Source of the DNA: Fen-1273 sp963837815
Lineage (GTDB): Bacteria > Bacteroidota > Ignavibacteria > UBA10030 > UBA6906
Direction: 5' to 3'
Assembly (NCBI GenBank): GCA_963837815.1
Contig: CAWIOS010000009.1
Coordinates: 901,900-965,899, forward strand
DNA: 64,000 nucleotides
Every line of letters begins with the position of its first letter. Positions within the stretch are counted from its first letter, which is position 1. The notes beneath the pieces are model-generated. The model was not told where the DNA came from and made no database searches. It saw only the letters and a program-made list of their open reading frames with translations. The position numbers and the translations under genes were made by a program. Shown here in pieces: positions 42,004 to 50,422 of the stretch.

Positions 42004-45000
42004 ATGAGCGAGACGTTTCTTGACGTGCTGCAGAAGAAGATCATCGTCTTCGACGGGGCGACGGGGACGCACCTGCAGGGGCAGAACCTGAGTGCGGACG
42101 ATTTCGGCGGAGAACACCTGAACGGCTGCAACGAATACCTCGTCGTGTCGAAGCCCTCCGCGGTGGAGAACGTCCACCGGGATTACCTTGACGCGGGGGC
42201 CGACGTCGTGGAAACGGATTCGTTCGGGGGAACGTCGATCGTCCTGGCGGAGTACGGTCTCGCCCCGATGGCATACGATCTCAACCTGCGGGCTGCCCGC
42301 ATCGCACGGAGCGTGGCGGACGCATTCACGACTCCCGCCAGGCCCCGCTTCGTGGCGGGATCGATGGGACCGACGACGAAGCTTCCCTCGCTCGGGCATT
42401 GCACGTTCGCGGAAATGTCCGCCGCGTACGGCGAACAGGCGAAGGGACTTCTTGACGGCGGCGTCGATCTCCTCTGCGTCGAGACGTGCCAGGACATCCT
42501 CCAGGCGAAGGCGGCGCTCTGCGGCATCTTCGAGTGCTTCGCCGGGTTGCGCCGCCGCGTTCCCGTGATCGTGTCGGTGACGGTGGAGTCGACGGGAACG
42601 CTCCTGCTGGGGACGGAGATCGGCGCCGCGCTCGTGGCGCTCGAGCCGTTCGACGTCGACGTGCTGGGGATGAACTGCGCGACGGGTCCGAAGGAGATGT
42701 CCGATCATGTCCGAACGCTCTGCGCGGGGAGCCCGAAGCCGGTCTTCGTGATGCCGAATGCCGGCATCCCGGAAAACATCGGAGGGCACGCGCATTATCA
42801 CCTGGGCCCGGAGGAGCTTGTCAGGTACCTTTCGCACTTCGTGAAGGATCTCGGCGTGAGCGTCGTCGGCGGATGCTGCGGCACCACGCAGGAACACATA
42901 CGCATGCTCGCCGGGGCCGTGGGGGGGCTCGCGCCCAGGCACCGTGAGATCGATTTCATCCCGAGCGCGTCGAGCCTCTACCAGGCGGTCCCCCTGCATA
43001 TCGATCCTCCCCCCGTCCTCGTCGGCGAGCGGACGAACGCCAACGGGAGCAAACAGTTCCGCGATCTCCTCGCTGCTGAGGACTGGGAGGGAATCGTGAC
43101 GATGGGACGGGGTGCCGTGAAAGAAGGGGCGCACATGATCGACGTCTGCGCCGCCTATGTCGGACGTGATGAGGCGAAGGATATGAGGGAAATCATCACG
43201 CGGTTCAATACGCAGGTGACTCTTCCCCTCGTCATCGATTCCACCGAGGCGCCGGTCATCGAGGAGGCCCTCCGGCTCATCGCCGGGAAGGCGGTTGTCA
43301 ACTCGATAAACATGGAGGACGGGGAGGAACGAATCCGGAGGGTAGTCCCCCTCTGCAAAAAATACGGCGCGGCGGTGATCGCCCTGACGATCGACGAGCA
43401 GGGGATGGCCAAAACGGCGGACCGGAAGCTGGAGATCGCAAAGCGGATCCATGACCTTGTCGTGAACAGGTACGGGATGAAGCCCCATGACCTGATATTT
43501 GATACGCTGACGTTCACGCTCGGCTCGGGCGAAGAGGAATTCCGCCGGGCGGGGATGGAAACGATCGAGGGGATCCGGCGGATCAAGCACGAGCTCCCGG
43601 GCGTCAAGACGCTCCTGGGGGTCAGCAACATCTCGTTCGGCCTCTCTCCCGCCGTGCGCCACCCCCTGAACAGCGTCTTCCTCCACGGTGCGATAGAAGC
43701 CGGGCTCGACATGGCGATAGTCCATGCCGCCCGGATCATGCCTCTCTACAGGATCGACGAAAAGGGGCGCTCGCTCTGCACGGAGCTTATCGCCGACGCA
43801 AGGCGGTACGAGGAGATGATGGAAGGGGGGGCGGTTCATAGGAAAGTGACGTACGATCCTCTCACGGAGCTGATGGCGTTCTACGCAGGGACCGTGAAGG
43901 AGAAAACCGCGGGCGCCTCCCGCGGCGGGACCGTCGAGGAGCGGCTGAAGACGAGGATCATCGACGGCGACAGGTCGGGATTGCAGCAGGATCTCGACGA
44001 AGGGCTGAAGACGCATTCGGCGCTGGACATCATTAACACGATCCTCCTTGACGGGATGAAGGTCGTGGGGGAGCTCTTCGGGAGCGGCCAGATGCAGCTC
44101 CCCTTTGTCCTCCAGTCCGCCGAAGTGATGAAGGCATCGGTCGCATATCTCGAGCAGTTCATGAGCAAGGCGGACACGACCACAAGGGGGGTGATGGTTC
44201 TTGCGACCGTCAGGGGGGATGTCCACGACATCGGCAAGAATCTCGTCGACATCATACTGACAAACAACGGTTACCGCGTCGTGAATCTGGGGATCAAGGT
44301 TCCCATTGATGCCATGCTGCAGGCCGCGGAGGAGCACAACGCGGATGCCATCGGGATGAGCGGCCTCCTCGTAAAGTCCACGCTGATCATGAAGGAAAAC
44401 CTCGGAGTGATGAACGAACGGGGGATCACGCTGCCGGTGATACTCGGCGGGGCGGCCCTTACGCGGAGGTACGTCGAGCAGGATCTGAGGAGCGTGTACA
44501 GGGGCCCGGTCCTTTATGCAAACGACGCGTTCGACGGGCTGAAGTACATGGCGGAGATCGCCTCCGTCAAATCTGCTTCCGCCCCGGCGCCGGCAATGGC
44601 GTCAGCGATGGCGCCGCAGGCGCCACCTTCCTTGGCGCCAGCGCCACCAGCGCCGGTGCAGGACGATGACGAAGAAACGCTTACAGGGACGGAAGCAAAG
44701 ATCGCAATGGCGGAAAAGGAGTATCCCCGTCCGGCGATTCAGCCGGGGGCCGCAGCTGCCCTGGCAGGTCCACCCCGATCGCGTGTCCGCCGGGATGTCC
44801 CGATCCCCGTCCCCCCCTTCTTCGGGTCAAAGGTAGTGGAGAATCTTTCCCTGGAGGCGGTCTACCCGTACGTGAACGAGGTCGCCCTGATAAGGGGACA
44901 GTGGCAGGTACGCAAGGGAAAAATGTCCGACGAGGCGTACCGCGCGATGGTGCAGGAGAAGATCATGCCGGACTACGAGGTGCTGAAGGGGAGAATACTC

Positions 45001-45597
45001 CGTGAAGGGCTTCTCCGGCCTGCGGTCGTCTACGGGTACTTCCCGTGCCAGTCAGAGGGGGACGATCTTATCGTCTATGATGAGGAGGGAAGGAGCGAGC
45101 GCGCACGGTTCACATTCCCGCGCCAGAGAGGAGACAGGCGTCTCTGCCTTTCGGATTTCTTCGCCCCGGCGGATTCCGGCAGGCGTGACGTCGTCGCATT
45201 CCAGCTCGTTACGATGGGAAAGAGAGCGTCGGAGGAATCTGCGCGTCTCTTTGCAGCCGGAAACTACAGGGATTATCTCTATTTCCACGGGCTCAGCGTC
45301 GAGTGCGCGGAAGCCCTTGCGGAGCTCTGGCACAAACGTGTCCGGGAGGATCTCGGCATCGCCTCGAACGACGCGCGCGACGTCAGGAGACTCTTTTCCC
45401 AGGGATACCAGGGATCCCGTTACAGCTTCGGCTACCCGGCCTGTCCCAATCTCGAGGACCAGTCGAAGCTGTTTGATCTTCTCGATGCCGGGAGAATTGG
45501 CGTCCGGTTGACCGACGAATTTTCGCTTGATCCCGAGCAGAGCACGAACGCAATCATCGTCCATCACCCGGAAGCAAGGTATTTCAACGTGGTATGA
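42004..45597 (+). CDS. metH: Cobalamin-dependent methionine synthase
   Basis: 1197 residues from ATG 42004 with GAGGA upstream. Four modules: homocysteine domain (~1-310; MNCATGPKEM and GGCCGTTQEH give the zinc cysteines), pterin/methyl-folate domain (~335-590; GERTNANGSKQF, NSINMEDGEER), B12 cap and Rossmann domain (~620-860; DVHDIGKNLVDI with the axial His741, GMSGLLVKS) and SAM reactivation domain (~925-1197; RYSFGYPACPNLEDQ). A ~70-residue Ala/Pro linker (~855-920) contains a GC palindrome. It remethylates homocysteine. Confidence 0.96.
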   Translation: MSETFLDVLQKKIIVFDGATGTHLQGQNLSADDFGGEHLNGCNEYLVVSKPSAVENVHRDYLDAGADVVETDSFGGTSIVLAEYGLAPMAYDLNLRAARIARSVADAFTTPARPRFVAGSMGPTTKLPSLGHCTFAEMSAAYGEQAKGLLDGGVDLLCVETCQDILQAKAALCGIFECFAGLRRRVPVIVSVTVESTGTLLLGTEIGAALVALEPFDVDVLGMNCATGPKEMSDHVRTLCAGSPKPVFVMPNAGIPENIGGHAHYHLGPEELVRYLSHFVKDLGVSVVGGCCGTTQEHIRMLAGAVGGLAPRHREIDFIPSASSLYQAVPLHIDPPPVLVGERTNANGSKQFRDLLAAEDWEGIVTMGRGAVKEGAHMIDVCAAYVGRDEAKDMREIITRFNTQVTLPLVIDSTEAPVIEEALRLIAGKAVVNSINMEDGEERIRRVVPLCKKYGAAVIALTIDEQGMAKTADRKLEIAKRIHDLVVNRYGMKPHDLIFDTLTFTLGSGEEEFRRAGMETIEGIRRIKHELPGVKTLLGVSNISFGLSPAVRHPLNSVFLHGAIEAGLDMAIVHAARIMPLYRIDEKGRSLCTELIADARRYEEMMEGGAVHRKVTYDPLTELMAFYAGTVKEKTAGASRGGTVEERLKTRIIDGDRSGLQQDLDEGLKTHSALDIINTILLDGMKVVGELFGSGQMQLPFVLQSAEVMKASVAYLEQFMSKADTTTRGVMVLATVRGDVHDIGKNLVDIILTNNGYRVVNLGIKVPIDAMLQAAEEHNADAIGMSGLLVKSTLIMKENLGVMNERGITLPVILGGAALTRRYVEQDLRSVYRGPVLYANDAFDGLKYMAEIASVKSASAPAPAMASAMAPQAPPSLAPAPPAPVQDDDEETLTGTEAKIAMAEKEYPRPAIQPGAAAALAGPPRSRVRRDVPIPVPPFFGSKVVENLSLEAVYPYVNEVALIRGQWQVRKGKMSDEAYRAMVQEKIMPDYEVLKGRILREGLLRPAVVYGYFPCQSEGDDLIVYDEEGRSERARFTFPRQRGDRRLCLSDFFAPADSGRRDVVAFQLVTMGKRASEESARLFAAGNYRDYLYFHGLSVECAEALAELWHKRVREDLGIASNDARDVRRLFSQGYQGSRYSFGYPACPNLEDQSKLFDLLDAGRIGVRLTDEFSLDPEQSTNAIIVHHPEARYFNVV

Positions 45598-45614
45598 GGG
45601 GGAATTTTTCCCCC
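45598..45614 (+). terminator. Hairpin after metH
   Basis: Stem GGGGGAA (45598-45604) / TTCCCCC (45608-45614) with a TTT loop; the tail is C-rich rather than T-rich. Confidence 0.45.
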
Positions 45615-45619
45615 CCGCC

Positions 45620-45648
45620 TTGCAATTCCACCCCCTTTTGAGTATGTT
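45620..45648 (+). promoter_or_regulatory. Promoter of the DUF309 gene, candidate leaderless start
   Basis: TTGCAA (45620-45625), 17-base spacer, TATGTT (45643-45648). The ATG follows seven bases after the -10 box and there is no Shine-Dalgarno sequence, so transcription may start at the ATG itself. Confidence 0.5.
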
Positions 45649-45655
45649 TTCATAA

Positions 45656-46015
45656 ATGGGAGACCTGTTCCGAAAAGGGATTGAGGAATTCAACACCCGG
45701 TCCTTTTTCGAGGCGCATGACACGTGGGAAGAGCTGTGGCGGGAGACGTCCGGGCCTGACAGGCTCTTCTACCAGGGGTTGATCCAGACTGCGGTCGGTC
45801 TGTACCACATGACGAACGGCAACCTCCGCGGAGCGCGGAGTCAGTTCGGCAAGGCCCTGGACAAGCTTGAGCGTTACCTTCCGGCGTATCACGGGATCGA
45901 CACGGGGCATCTTGTGCAGGGCGTGCGCGCATGCCTGGCGAACGTTGGAAACGGCGGCGCAGAGAATGTCATCCGTCCTGACCCTCCCCCGGCACCGGAA
46001 ATTCGGATGTCCTGA
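45656..46015 (+). CDS. DUF309 family protein
   Basis: 119 residues, all-helical. The DUF309 core is clear: GIEEFNTRSFFEAHDTWEEL, SGPDRLFYQGLIQTAVGLYH and GNLRGARSQFGKALDKLERY. The conserved E-x-H-x-x-W and G-L-I-Q motifs have been proposed as metal- or ligand-binding, but no function is established. The C-terminal ~20 residues are Pro-rich and disordered. Confidence 0.85.
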   Translation: MGDLFRKGIEEFNTRSFFEAHDTWEELWRETSGPDRLFYQGLIQTAVGLYHMTNGNLRGARSQFGKALDKLERYLPAYHGIDTGHLVQGVRACLANVGNGGAENVIRPDPPPAPEIRMS

Positions 46016-46062
46016 AACACAGAACGGGCCTTTTCAGAATCAATCAACGGAGGAAGACTCTC

Positions 46063-46404
46063 ATGTCAACAATGATCACTGAAGAATGCATTAATTGCGG
46101 CGCGTGTGAACCTGAATGCCCGAATACCGCCATCTACGCCGGCGGCGTTCAATACGAATTTAACGGGAAGATGTTTGATGCGCTGTCGAACGATTTCTAC
46201 TATATCGTTCCCGAGAAGTGCACCGAGTGCGTCGGCCATTTTGACCAGGAGCAGTGCGCCGCGGTCTGTCCCGTGGACTGCTGCGTCCCGGACCCGAACC
46301 ATGTCGAAACCGAGGAAGTTCTTTACGCCCGGGCGAAGACGATACATCCGGAAAAGGCATTCGGCGAGCTCGGCGCGTCCACGTCCCATTTCCGCAAGGG
46401 ATGA
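46063..46404 (+). CDS. Allochromatium-type 2[4Fe-4S] ferredoxin (YfhL-like)
   Basis: 113 residues from ATG 46063 after GGAGGAAG. Cluster 1 ligands: ECINCGACEPECPNTAI. Cluster 2 ligands: KCTECVGHFDQEQCAAVCPV, where the second motif has the 6-8 residue insertion typical of the YfhL/Alvin ferredoxins with one very low-potential cluster. The long C-terminal helix (HPEKAFGELGA) also fits. It would be a soluble one-electron carrier; partner unknown. Confidence 0.9.
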   Translation: MSTMITEECINCGACEPECPNTAIYAGGVQYEFNGKMFDALSNDFYYIVPEKCTECVGHFDQEQCAAVCPVDCCVPDPNHVETEEVLYARAKTIHPEKAFGELGASTSHFRKG

Positions 46405-46435
46405 GTTCACGCGCCCTGTGCGTGTGTGAATGTCG

Positions 46436-46470
46436 AGGTCGGTATCCTCTCCGGGGATACCGACCTTTCA
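46436..46470 (+). terminator. Terminator after the ferredoxin gene
   Basis: 12-bp stem AGGTCGGTATCC (46436-46447) / GGATACCGACCT (46455-46466), 7-base loop, then TTCACTTT. Confidence 0.8.
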
Positions 46471-46550
46471 CTTTGTACGGGATTGACGCGGGCTTCCGCG
46501 GCCGCTGAAGCCCCTCGTGCCCCCTCCACACCCCTGCGGGAGATACGGCG

Positions 46551-47396
46551 ATGCACATCGGCAGTTACGACATCCATCCTGTGGAAACCGGCCGTTTCGC
46601 GCTCGACGGCGGGGCGATGTTCGGCGTCGTCCCGAAACCCCTTTGGGAGAAGACGAATCCCCCCGATGAGAAGAACCGCATCACTCTTGCCGCACGTGCG
46701 CTGCTCCTGCGGGGGGAAGAGCGCACCGTCCTCATTGACACGGGGAACGGCGGAAAATTCAACGAGAAGCTCGCATCGATCTACAGGATAGACACGGGGA
46801 GATCGGACATTGTTTCGTCTCTCGCCCGCCACGGCGTCTCCCCGGATGCCGTCACCGACGTGATTCTCACGCACCTTCATTTCGACCATGCCGGCGGGGC
46901 GACGAAGCTCCAGAACGGGGAGCCTGTCCCGGCGTTTCCCCGCGCCCGCTATCACGTCCAGGCCGAGCACTGGCGTGCCGCGTCGGCCCCCACGGAGCGG
47001 GACCGGGCGAGTTTCTTCCCGGACGACTTTCTCCCCCTCCGCGAGCGCGGCGTGCTTGAATTCACGGAGGGGGAGGGGGAGGTCATTCCGGGGATCACCG
47101 TGCGCCTCGTCCACGGCCATACCGCCGCCCTGCAGTGCCCACTCATAAGCGACGGCCGCACGACCCTCTTCTTCTGCGCCGACCTCGTTCCCACCTCGGC
47201 GCACGTCCCTCTCCCGTGGATCATGGCGTACGACCTGAGGCCCCTCGTGACGCTGGAAGAGAAACGGCGTCTGCTGGCGCTCGCGGCAGACGAAGGCTGG
47301 ATCATGTTCTTCGAACACGATCCCGTTCTTGCCGCAGCCAGGCTCACGCGGACCGACAGGGGGATCGTTCTGGGAGAACCTGTAACCATGGAATGA
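46551..47396 (+). CDS. MBL-fold metallo-hydrolase
   Basis: 281 residues from ATG 46551, GGGAGA upstream. Metallo-beta-lactamase fold: ALLLRGEERTVLIDTGNGGK, the di-metal motif ILTHLHFDHAGGAT (HxHxDH), RLVHGHTAALQCPL with the third His, LFFCADLVPTSAH with the bridging Asp, and MFFEHDPVLAAA with the last His. It belongs with the lactonase-like/quorum-quenching-type group. Substrate unknown. The Rieske gene begins seven bases later. Confidence 0.88.
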   Translation: MHIGSYDIHPVETGRFALDGGAMFGVVPKPLWEKTNPPDEKNRITLAARALLLRGEERTVLIDTGNGGKFNEKLASIYRIDTGRSDIVSSLARHGVSPDAVTDVILTHLHFDHAGGATKLQNGEPVPAFPRARYHVQAEHWRAASAPTERDRASFFPDDFLPLRERGVLEFTEGEGEVIPGITVRLVHGHTAALQCPLISDGRTTLFFCADLVPTSAHVPLPWIMAYDLRPLVTLEEKRRLLALAADEGWIMFFEHDPVLAAARLTRTDRGIVLGEPVTME

Positions 47397-47403
47397 GCAT
47401 TGC

Positions 47404-47751
47404 ATGAACACGGATCAGTCATTTGTGAAGGTTGCGCGTCTCTCCGACATCGCGGAGGGGAGAAGCGCGCTGATCAGGCTCGGCGACGACGAGATTGCGC
47501 TCTGGCGTGTCCGGGGGAGGTTCTACGCGATCGGCAATGTCTGCTCGCACCAGCATTATTCCGAGCTTCACCGGGGGATACTTTCCGGTTTGACGGTCGC
47601 CTGTCCGATGCACGGCTGGACGTATTCGCTGGAAACGGGAATCGCCGTTTCGGGAAGCGGGAGAGTCAGGACATACGAGGTGAAGGTGGAGGGGGAGAAC
47701 GTGTTTATCTCCCGGACTCCGCCGGGGCGTGAGGATCCATGGACGAGCTGA
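47404..47751 (+). CDS. Rieske [2Fe-2S] ferredoxin
   Basis: 115 residues. Cluster ligands are Cys47-x-His49 in NVCSHQHYSEL and Cys67-x-x-His70 in CPMHGWTYSLETG, the spacing of soluble Rieske ferredoxins and NirD-like proteins. There is no membrane helix, so it is a cytosolic electron carrier. It overlaps queG by 13 bases; QueG needs electrons, so it is a plausible donor, though this link is inference. Confidence 0.9.
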   Translation: MNTDQSFVKVARLSDIAEGRSALIRLGDDEIALWRVRGRFYAIGNVCSHQHYSELHRGILSGLTVACPMHGWTYSLETGIAVSGSGRVRTYEVKVEGENVFISRTPPGREDPWTS

Positions 47752-48710
47752 CACGGCGGGTGAAATCGAAGTGCCTCGAACTCGGATTCACATCGGTCGG
47801 CGTCGCCGCTGCGGCCGAACTGGAGGAGGAAGGGGCGCACCTCCGTGAATGGCTCGGCAGGGGCTACCAGGCTACGATGGGCTGGATGGCCGGGAGCGCC
47901 GCGAAGCGGGCGGACCCGCAGCTGGTTCTCCCCGGCGCCAGGTCCGTCATTGCCCTGGCGATGAACTATTATGCCGGCGTCCCGAACGGCCGGGCGGAGG
48001 GGTGCGGGAGAATCTCCCGTTACGCCTGGGGGGACGACTATCACGACGTCCTCGGCGTGAAGCTGGATGAGCTTTGTGACTGGCTCCTCGCCGCCGCGCC
48101 CGGGTCGGAAGCAAGGGCGTATGTCGATACCGGACCGGTGATGGACAAAGCCTGGGCGGTGAGATCCGGGATCGGCTGGCTCGGAAAGCACACGAACGTC
48201 ATCACCCGGGAGATGGGATCCTGGGTCTTCCTGGGGGAGATCCTCACAACGCTTGATCTTGAGCCGGATCCCCCGGCGGTCGACCGCTGCGGGACGTGCA
48301 CGCTCTGCATCGACGCGTGTCCGACGGGGGCGATCGTCGAACCGTACGTCGTTGATTCGCATCTCTGCCTTTCCTACCTTACGATCGAGCACAGGGGGCC
48401 GATCGAAGGGGATGTGAGGGGGAAGTTCGACGGGTGGATATACGGGTGCGACACGTGTCAGGATGTCTGCCCCTGGAACATGAAATTCGAGACCCCCTCG
48501 GAGGAGCCTGCATTCCTCCCGCGCGAGGGGTTCATTTCCCCCCCGCTGGAAAAGTGGCGCCGCATGGACCGGGAGGAGTTCACCGGCCGGTTCAGGCGGA
48601 GCGCGGTGAAGCGGGCGAAGCTCGAGGGGCTCATCAGGAATGTCGAGATTGTGCTCGGCGGCGGCGACCCCTCCGGTCAACCGCCGCCATCTCACACGGT
48701 ACGGGAATGA
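47739..48710 (+). CDS. queG: Epoxyqueuosine reductase
   Basis: 323 residues from ATG 47739 with GAGGA inside the Rieske gene. Last step of queuosine tRNA synthesis, using B12 and two [4Fe-4S] clusters. Signatures: ARSVIALAMNYY, the catalytic YVDTGPVMDKAWA with the conserved Asp, SGIGWLGKHTNVI, and cluster cysteines in CGTCTLCIDACPTGAIV and CDTCQDVCPWN. Slightly short: the C-terminal HEAT-like repeat of longer QueG is absent. Coupled to trxB by an ATGA overlap. Confidence 0.92.
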   Translation: MDELTRRVKSKCLELGFTSVGVAAAAELEEEGAHLREWLGRGYQATMGWMAGSAAKRADPQLVLPGARSVIALAMNYYAGVPNGRAEGCGRISRYAWGDDYHDVLGVKLDELCDWLLAAAPGSEARAYVDTGPVMDKAWAVRSGIGWLGKHTNVITREMGSWVFLGEILTTLDLEPDPPAVDRCGTCTLCIDACPTGAIVEPYVVDSHLCLSYLTIEHRGPIEGDVRGKFDGWIYGCDTCQDVCPWNMKFETPSEEPAFLPREGFISPPLEKWRRMDREEFTGRFRRSAVKRAKLEGLIRNVEIVLGGGDPSGQPPPSHTVRE

Positions 48711-49726
48711 CGATACGGGAATCGAAAATGCACAAGCGGCTCATCATCATAGGTTCCGGCCCGGCCGGACTGACGGCGGCCCTCTACGCTGCCCGGGCGA
48801 ACCTCGCCCCCGTCGTGTTTGAGGGAATACAGCCGGGCGGACAGCTTACAATCACGACGGAAGTCGAAAACTATCCCGGGTTCCCCGAAGGGATCATGGG
48901 TCCCGAGCTCATGGACGTGTTCCGGAAACAGGCGCACAGATTCGGTGCGGTGTCACTGTACAAGAACGTCTCGAAAGTCGATTTCCGGTCACGACCGTTC
49001 CGCATATGGGCGGATGAAGAGGAGTACACCTCCGATGCCGTCATTGTAGCCACCGGGGCTTCGGCAAAACTCCTCGGGATTCCTTCCGAGAGGCGGTTCA
49101 TGGGTTACGGCGTGTCAGCGTGCGCGACGTGCGACGGTTTCTTCTTCAAGGGGCTCAGTGTCGTTGTGATAGGGGGCGGGGACACTGCGATCGAGGAAGC
49201 GACGTTTCTCACAAAGTTTGCCGGGAGGGTGACGATCGTCCACAGGAGGGACGCCCTCCGCGCCTCGAAGATCATGCAGGAAAAGGCGCAGAAGAACCCC
49301 CGGATCACGTTCGTCTGGGATTCAGTCGTCGAGGAGATACTGGGGACCGAGGAGGGAGGGAAGAAGGCGGTGACGGGCGTGAGGCTGAAAAACGTGAAAA
49401 CAGGCCGTGTCTCCGAGATCCCCGCCGACGGTGTCTTCATGGGAATCGGACACAGGCCGAACACCGGGCTGTTCGCCGGACAGCTCGACATGGATTCCGT
49501 CGGCTACCTGGTCCCCCGCGGAAGAGGAACTGCCACAAACATCCCGGGCGTCTTCGCCGCGGGCGACGTCGCCGACAGCGCTTACCGCCAGGCGGTGAGC
49601 GCTGCGGGGACAGGGTGCATGGCGGCGATCGATGCGGAGAGGTGGCTCGAGGAACACTCTCCCCGCGTGGCACCCGTTACCGAAAGCGACGCCCCCGCTT
49701 CATCAGCCGGGGTTCCGCATTCATAA
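48707..49726 (+). CDS. trxB: Thioredoxin reductase
   Basis: 339 residues from ATG 48707 (overlapping queG stop); ATG 48728 is the alternative. NADPH-dependent flavoenzyme. FAD site IIIGSGPAGLTAALYAARAN and GVFAAGDVADSAYRQ; redox CATCDG (Cys139/Cys142); NADPH site VVVIGGGDTAIEEATFL with HRRDALRASKIM. The C-terminus has ~25 extra disordered residues. It would recharge cytosolic thioredoxins, possibly including the redoxin at 39997. Confidence 0.95.
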   Translation: MTIRESKMHKRLIIIGSGPAGLTAALYAARANLAPVVFEGIQPGGQLTITTEVENYPGFPEGIMGPELMDVFRKQAHRFGAVSLYKNVSKVDFRSRPFRIWADEEEYTSDAVIVATGASAKLLGIPSERRFMGYGVSACATCDGFFFKGLSVVVIGGGDTAIEEATFLTKFAGRVTIVHRRDALRASKIMQEKAQKNPRITFVWDSVVEEILGTEEGGKKAVTGVRLKNVKTGRVSEIPADGVFMGIGHRPNTGLFAGQLDMDSVGYLVPRGRGTATNIPGVFAAGDVADSAYRQAVSAAGTGCMAAIDAERWLEEHSPRVAPVTESDAPASSAGVPHS

Positions 49727-49766
49727 AGATCTGAAAGCGCTCTAACCCGCTGGATTTTCAACTTAT

Positions 49767-49803
49767 GCCGCCGGCTGAGCTTTTCAGCCGGCGGCTGCTT
49801 TTC
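49767..49803 (+). terminator. Terminator after trxB
   Basis: 12-bp stem GCCGCCGGCTGA (49767-49778) / TCAGCCGGCGGC (49784-49795) followed by TGCTTTT. Confidence 0.85.
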
Positions 49804-50036
49804 CTGCCATCTGTTCAGCATCCCTGACGCATCTGCATCTCTCTTGTGCTAATCTTGCGCTCTTCCTGACGAAATGGCATGTGGCCACGCAGGTCCGTGG
49901 CCGGGATCAATCCCGTAACACATTATGAAAAAACGAGTTAGCCGGAAGTCGTCCCCTCTGGCATGCTGGTTGATATTAATGCAATCAAGTGACAAAAAAA
50001 CATTCGCATCTGAACTACCAATAAGGAGATAATCTC
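49804..50036 (+). other. Gene-free stretch before the hsp20 pair
   Basis: No coding potential. The last 100 bases are AT-rich and contain an inverted repeat TTGAT-N9-ATCAA (49970-49988), which could be an operator for the heat-shock genes. It is not the CIRCE element (TTAGCACTC-N9-GAGTGCTAA). AAGGAGA precedes the ATG at 50037. No clear sigma-70 box pair with 17-base spacing was found. Confidence 0.4.
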
Positions 50037-50384
50037 ATGTTGGCCAGATTTGAATCCCTCTCCGCCTACGCTCCACTCGACATCGAAGAGAACAACGAAG
50101 AAGTCGTTGTCGTTGCGGAGGTACCAGGAGTGAAAAAAGAAGACGTGAAGGTTTCGCTGGAGGACGGTGTTCTTTCAATCGGAGGCGAGAGAAAACCGCA
50201 GGCGCCCGCCGGAAATGCGCGGGGACTCGTCCGCGAGCACAGGCTGGGGAAATTTCAGAGGTCGGTGCGTCTCCCGTACGCAGTGGACGCCGCCGCCGTT
50301 TCCGCGGAGCTTTCCGACGGTCTCCTGAGAATTGTTCTGCCGAAGGCGGAAGCCGCGAAGCCGAAAGAGATCGTCATCCGTTAA
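50037..50384 (+). CDS. Small heat-shock protein (Hsp20), short
   Basis: 115 residues, ATP-independent holdase. Alpha-crystallin domain: LDIEENNEEVVVVAEVPGVK, KVSLEDGVLSIGGER, FQRSVRLPYAVDAAAVSAEL and the A-x-x-x-n-G-L motif SDGLLRIVLPKAE. The N-terminal arm is very short (~14 residues), which usually limits oligomer size. A second Hsp20 follows 38 bases later and lon after it. Confidence 0.92.
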   Translation: MLARFESLSAYAPLDIEENNEEVVVVAEVPGVKKEDVKVSLEDGVLSIGGERKPQAPAGNARGLVREHRLGKFQRSVRLPYAVDAAAVSAELSDGLLRIVLPKAEAAKPKEIVIR

Positions 50385-50422
50385 TCAACCTGCAATATAC
50401 AACAAACCGAAGGAGGTGCACC

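Noticed and set aside
41986..44337. 783-codon open frame on the minus strand opposite metH
   Set aside because: It is the mirror of metH caused by GC-rich codon use; it has no family motifs and is dominated by His, Arg, Asp and Leu. The same applies to minus frames opposite lon (51031-53403) and the EF-G-like gene (56854-58905), and to the plus frame opposite nrdJ (28727-30766).
49804..50036. CIRCE element before hsp20
   Set aside because: The TTAGCACTC/GAGTGCTAA arms are not present; the inverted repeat there is different.
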